Below, piece by piece: positions 61,115 through 64,000 of a DNA stretch of 64,000 bases; the stretch's first letter is position 1; the number at the start of each line of letters is the position of its first letter. The translations under genes were made by a program, and so were the position numbers. The notes under the pieces were generated by a model. That model was not told where the DNA came from, ran no database searches, and worked only from the letters and a program-made list of their open reading frames with translations. The stretch spans positions 9,482,356 to 9,546,355 of the forward strand of contig CM041200.1 in the NCBI GenBank assembly GCA_023078555.1, in the 5' to 3' direction. This DNA comes from Ulva prolifera. Lineage: Eukaryota; Chlorophyta; Ulvophyceae; Ulvales; Ulvaceae.

Positions 61115-62638
61115 TCATATCCGGTAGAGGGGCGTGATGCCCAGCAGCTGGAAGCAGGCGCGCATGACGACGGCGGTGGACTCGCAGAGGAGCAGCCGGG
61201 AGTCCTGCTCCGGGGAGCCGACGACCTTGCACTCGGTGTAGAAGCTGTTGAAGGCCTCGCTGAGGGCGTAGAGGTACTCCGTGATGCGGTTCGGCATCAG
61301 CTCCTCGAGGGTGTCCTCCACGGCCTCCGGGAACTTGGCCAGGTGCAGCGCCAGCGCCTCCTGCAGGGGCGCACCACACGCATGCTCAGGCACACCTTGC
61401 GCACCGGCGCGACCACGCGGCGCACGCCGCCCACGAGGATGCCCTGCACGTGCGCCGCGAGCCACGAGCGCGAGAGCTTGATGTTGATGAACCCCGGGCC
61501 GGCGAGCCTGCACGAGTTACACGCATACTGCAAACATACACGGTTTAGATATGCGCAAGATGGCAGCAGCTCTACAGGGACACGTGCGGGTGGACTCACG
61601 TTCAGGAACGCCTGACGGTGCGATAGGGATACCACGATACAGAAATGACGCCTGTGAAGTGAATTAAGTCAAAGAGCATGGGATGCTGAGTCACCAGGAT
61701 CTACTGACACCACCGCCGACATGTGGCCACCTGAGCAGCTGGGCGAGGCGTGACCGTCCCTGCGGGAGAGGGGCGACGGGGGGTAAAGAGGGCGGGACGC
61801 ACGACGTTTCGTCAATGAGGGCACTGTTGGGCGTGTCGAGGGCGTTCAGGATCGCCTGGGCAACCGTGCGGGGGTTGTCTGGCGCCCCTGGGAAGCCCGT
61901 CAACCGCCCACAGATCGCCATCGCGTTGTTGCACTGGTAGTCACCAAACTTCGGGTTGGCGCACGGCACGATCGCGGCTTCTGCGGACGCATCGGGGAAG
62001 GCGGACGTGATGGCGCGGCTGAAGAGGCGGCGCAGCTCTGCACGCACCGAAGGCGCGGGGGTGTCGCCTGGCGTGGGGGAAGCCGTGGCGGCGGGTGGTG
62101 AGGGGGCGGCTGCGGCCGCGGCGCCGTGAGAGCCTGCATGGCGGGTGTGTGAAGCGAACCAGAGCAGGGTCGGTGAGGGAGCGCAGCTGCAAACAGAAAC
62201 ATGTACATTTGAAGCAGCGTTCAGAGCAGACTTGGAAGCCATGGGCCTGGTGTCTTCTTAGAAGAGCACATCCCCATCGGAATTAAAAAAACAGAAGCAG
62301 AAGAAGCATTCAAAAGAATGCTGCGGATGCGGTGGATATGAGTACATACAACAAGTCTCGTGGGCATACTGTGGATGTACTGAGGTGGGATGGCGTGTTG
62401 TGGCACCGGCAGGAAGCCTGCTTTGGTGTGAGAGATGAGAGATGGTGTGAGAGATACACGGAGCCAATTGCTGTACCAGTTGGCATCCAGCAGCCTGCAG
62501 CTCAAGTTGGCGATACAAATGTAAGCAACAAAAAAGCCTCGATAACGCTGGAGCACCCTTACCTGCGTCAGCTGTGGATGAGTTGTGAGGCATCATCTGA
62601 TCTGACCGTTCGATGCCGCGCTCGATGTCAGCGGCCAT
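61115..62638 (-). pseudogene. Cytosolic-type arginyl-tRNA synthetase gene lacking its catalytic core
   Basis: ArgRS charges tRNA-Arg. Four exons can be joined. Exon 1 is 62,638-62,563 (MAADIERGIERSDQMM, GTAAGG donor; less certain). Exon 2 is 62,133-61,803, with RAELRRLFSRAITSAFP and ANPKFGDYQCNNAMAI. Exon 3 is 61,507-61,396, in phase, with AGPGFINIKLSRSWLAAHVQ. Exon 4 is 61,360-61,115, with EALALHLAKFPEAVEDTLEE, then SPEQDSRLLLCESTAVVM and the terminal LLGITPLYRI. Exons 2-3 are the N-terminal tRNA D-loop-binding domain, ending at the conserved AP.VRK just before the catalytic domain. Exon 4 is the end of the anticodon-binding domain. About 400 residues, including the HIGH-equivalent motif and the whole Rossmann core, are absent. 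Between exons 3 and 4 lies a 35-nt GT...AG remnant. The four exons total 765 nt and stay in frame (254 residues), so a catalytically dead mini-protein is conceivable. Otherwise this is a deletion pseudogene or an assembly collapse. Confidence 0.85.
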
Positions 62639-64000
62639 GGCTCTTTATGAAGCAATCAAGCCTGCAATCTGAATGTATCAGGCTCAATCAATTCTGGTTA
62701 TCGAAGCAGATTCAGGCAGCAGTCCCCCAAAGCTCACGGCCAACGACACAGCCCGCCTGACACCTCCCGCCTGCCAAGCTGTCCAGCGCCATGCAGCACG
62801 TACCGGAAACGTCCTGCTGCGCACACTCACACAGCATTCACTAAGACGATGTAAGACTCGAAAAATCCGCTGATCGGCGTGACTGAGGCACCAGAGAACA
62901 GAGACTAGCTAGGCAGATGTCAACACTCGAGAACGTGCGCCCTCACGGGAAGTGGTAGTCAGTTCCGAGGTAGTGCATGGCATTGTATCATATTGCAGGG
63001 CCACAACATGTTTATGCGCGTGTAGTGGCTGTGCATATGCGCGGCACGCACTGAGACCTTCGCATCCAATTCTGGCTTCTCGCTACCTGCAAAACCTCAC
63101 CAACTCGCCGACAGCGGTGAGCAGCTTCTGATGAACGGGGCGGGAGCGCTCACAGTGGACCACCTCTTACGCCCCACAAGGCAGGAGCTTCCGCCTGATG
63201 AAGATCGGGATGAGTTGTTGGCGACACAAACATCATCAGGTGGCGCCTGTTTGAGGTACATGAATCATGTAACATGATGCACGTTGCCAGGCAGGATCGT
63301 GAGCCTCAACAAGTCATTGGGTCTGGCCCAAAAGACGTCTTCATGAGTCGTATTTGCAATGGGTATGATTCTGTTGGTGACAGCCAAACGGCGAACCTGT
63401 GCTACGTGTATAAGTCGCTCTCAAGCATCCCTGCAGAGCACAAATGCCGAGAAAACAGGTTCCCAGTCCAGCATATTGATGGCTACATGCAATATTCCCC
63501 GAAAAGAAAACGCTGATCGAATCGACCATACTTGTATGTATGTTGCGGTCATCCAGTGATGACCAGCATGTCGAAAGATCTACCGAGACTGCCAGGGATT
63601 CGGAAGCGCAGCACAGGCTAGTCGTATACATCGCCAGCGCCGCAGTGTGTCGGTGACCAACCATTTCTTGAGTAATGCGTGATGGATTTCGTATCTTCAT
63701 CGGGAGGCGCAAATGGGCAACGCCCAGATTCCTTGGACAAAACTTCTGCGATCGAGGCCATCCGGCCATTTCCAGGTGCAGCAACTAGTGCGCAGATAGC
63801 TGTCATAGTGACACCAAGTATATGTTGCGTCCATATCTGCCCATATGTTCGATATGATTTTCAAGAACTTTGCGCACACCCCTCAGTGGCACCGCGATGT
63901 GATTGAAATGGATTGGACAAGCTACCTGCATGCAAAGCAGGCAGAAATTAAAAAAATAACAATAATAAATTAATAAATAATAATTATAATAATAAATACA
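62639..64000. other. No gene recognised; AT-rich end
   Basis: A possible exon near 63.12-63.25 kb (HLLRPTRQELPPDEDRDELL) and a frame at 63,274-63,516 ending in SPKRKR have no recognised domain. The last 60 bases are AT-rich (ATAAT repeats). Confidence 0.4.

Noticed and set aside
60902..61615. 237-codon plus-strand open frame
   Set aside because: It is the antisense shadow of the arginyl-tRNA synthetase exons on the minus strand.

Overview
This is eukaryotic nuclear DNA, most likely from a unicellular alga or other protist. Coding stretches are broken by short GT-AG introns. The one clear housekeeping gene relic is a eukaryote-type cytosolic arginyl-tRNA synthetase. Most other recognisable protein signal comes from DNA transposons, and the spacers are full of satellites, minisatellites, inverted repeats and homopolymers. 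I see no bacterial operons, rRNA, tRNA, CRISPR array or phage genes. I cannot name the species; a green alga is a guess.

Layout. 0-1 kb holds the last exon of a membrane protein. 2.5-5.8 kb holds an unrecognised plus-strand gene ending in an in-frame 87-bp minisatellite. 7.0-9.1 kb (minus) and 10.9-12.8 kb (plus) hold two diverged Ulp1/SENP-like (C48) cysteine protease genes, each with its His, Asp, Gln and Cys boxes in separate exons. 13.4-14.3 kb is a 283-bp tandem repeat. 17.6-21.2 kb is a satellite of about 22 copies of a 160-bp unit with higher-order structure. 22.0-22.8 kb is a 344-bp duplication.

22.9-49.4 kb is a transposon cluster. It holds three mutually diverged EnSpm/CACTA-type (TNP2, Transposase_21-like) transposase genes: A at 22,978-27,909 (minus), B at 32,700-37,210 (minus) and C at 41,001-46,157 (plus). 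Each has an N-terminal Cys/His finger, a second cysteine cluster, a WP...GDIP-type core, a late ERM box and a shared C-terminal module. Each is paired with a multi-exon partner gene of unknown function with acidic and lysine/arginine-rich segments. The partner is divergent in A and B and head-to-tail in C.

51.6-52.5 kb holds an intact single-exon multipass membrane protein. 53.4-54.25 kb contains a possible foldback element and a 98-bp palindrome without spacer. 55,746-55,847 is a small hAT-type MITE with a perfect 8-bp target duplication. 56,160-60,118 is a transposon with perfect 26-bp terminal inverted repeats and TA target sites, more than half filled by a 2.3-kb (TG)n tract. 61.1-62.6 kb (minus) is an arginyl-tRNA synthetase gene whose whole catalytic core is missing. 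The breakpoints lie inside introns, so the residual exons still join in frame. The last 1.3 kb shows no gene I recognise.
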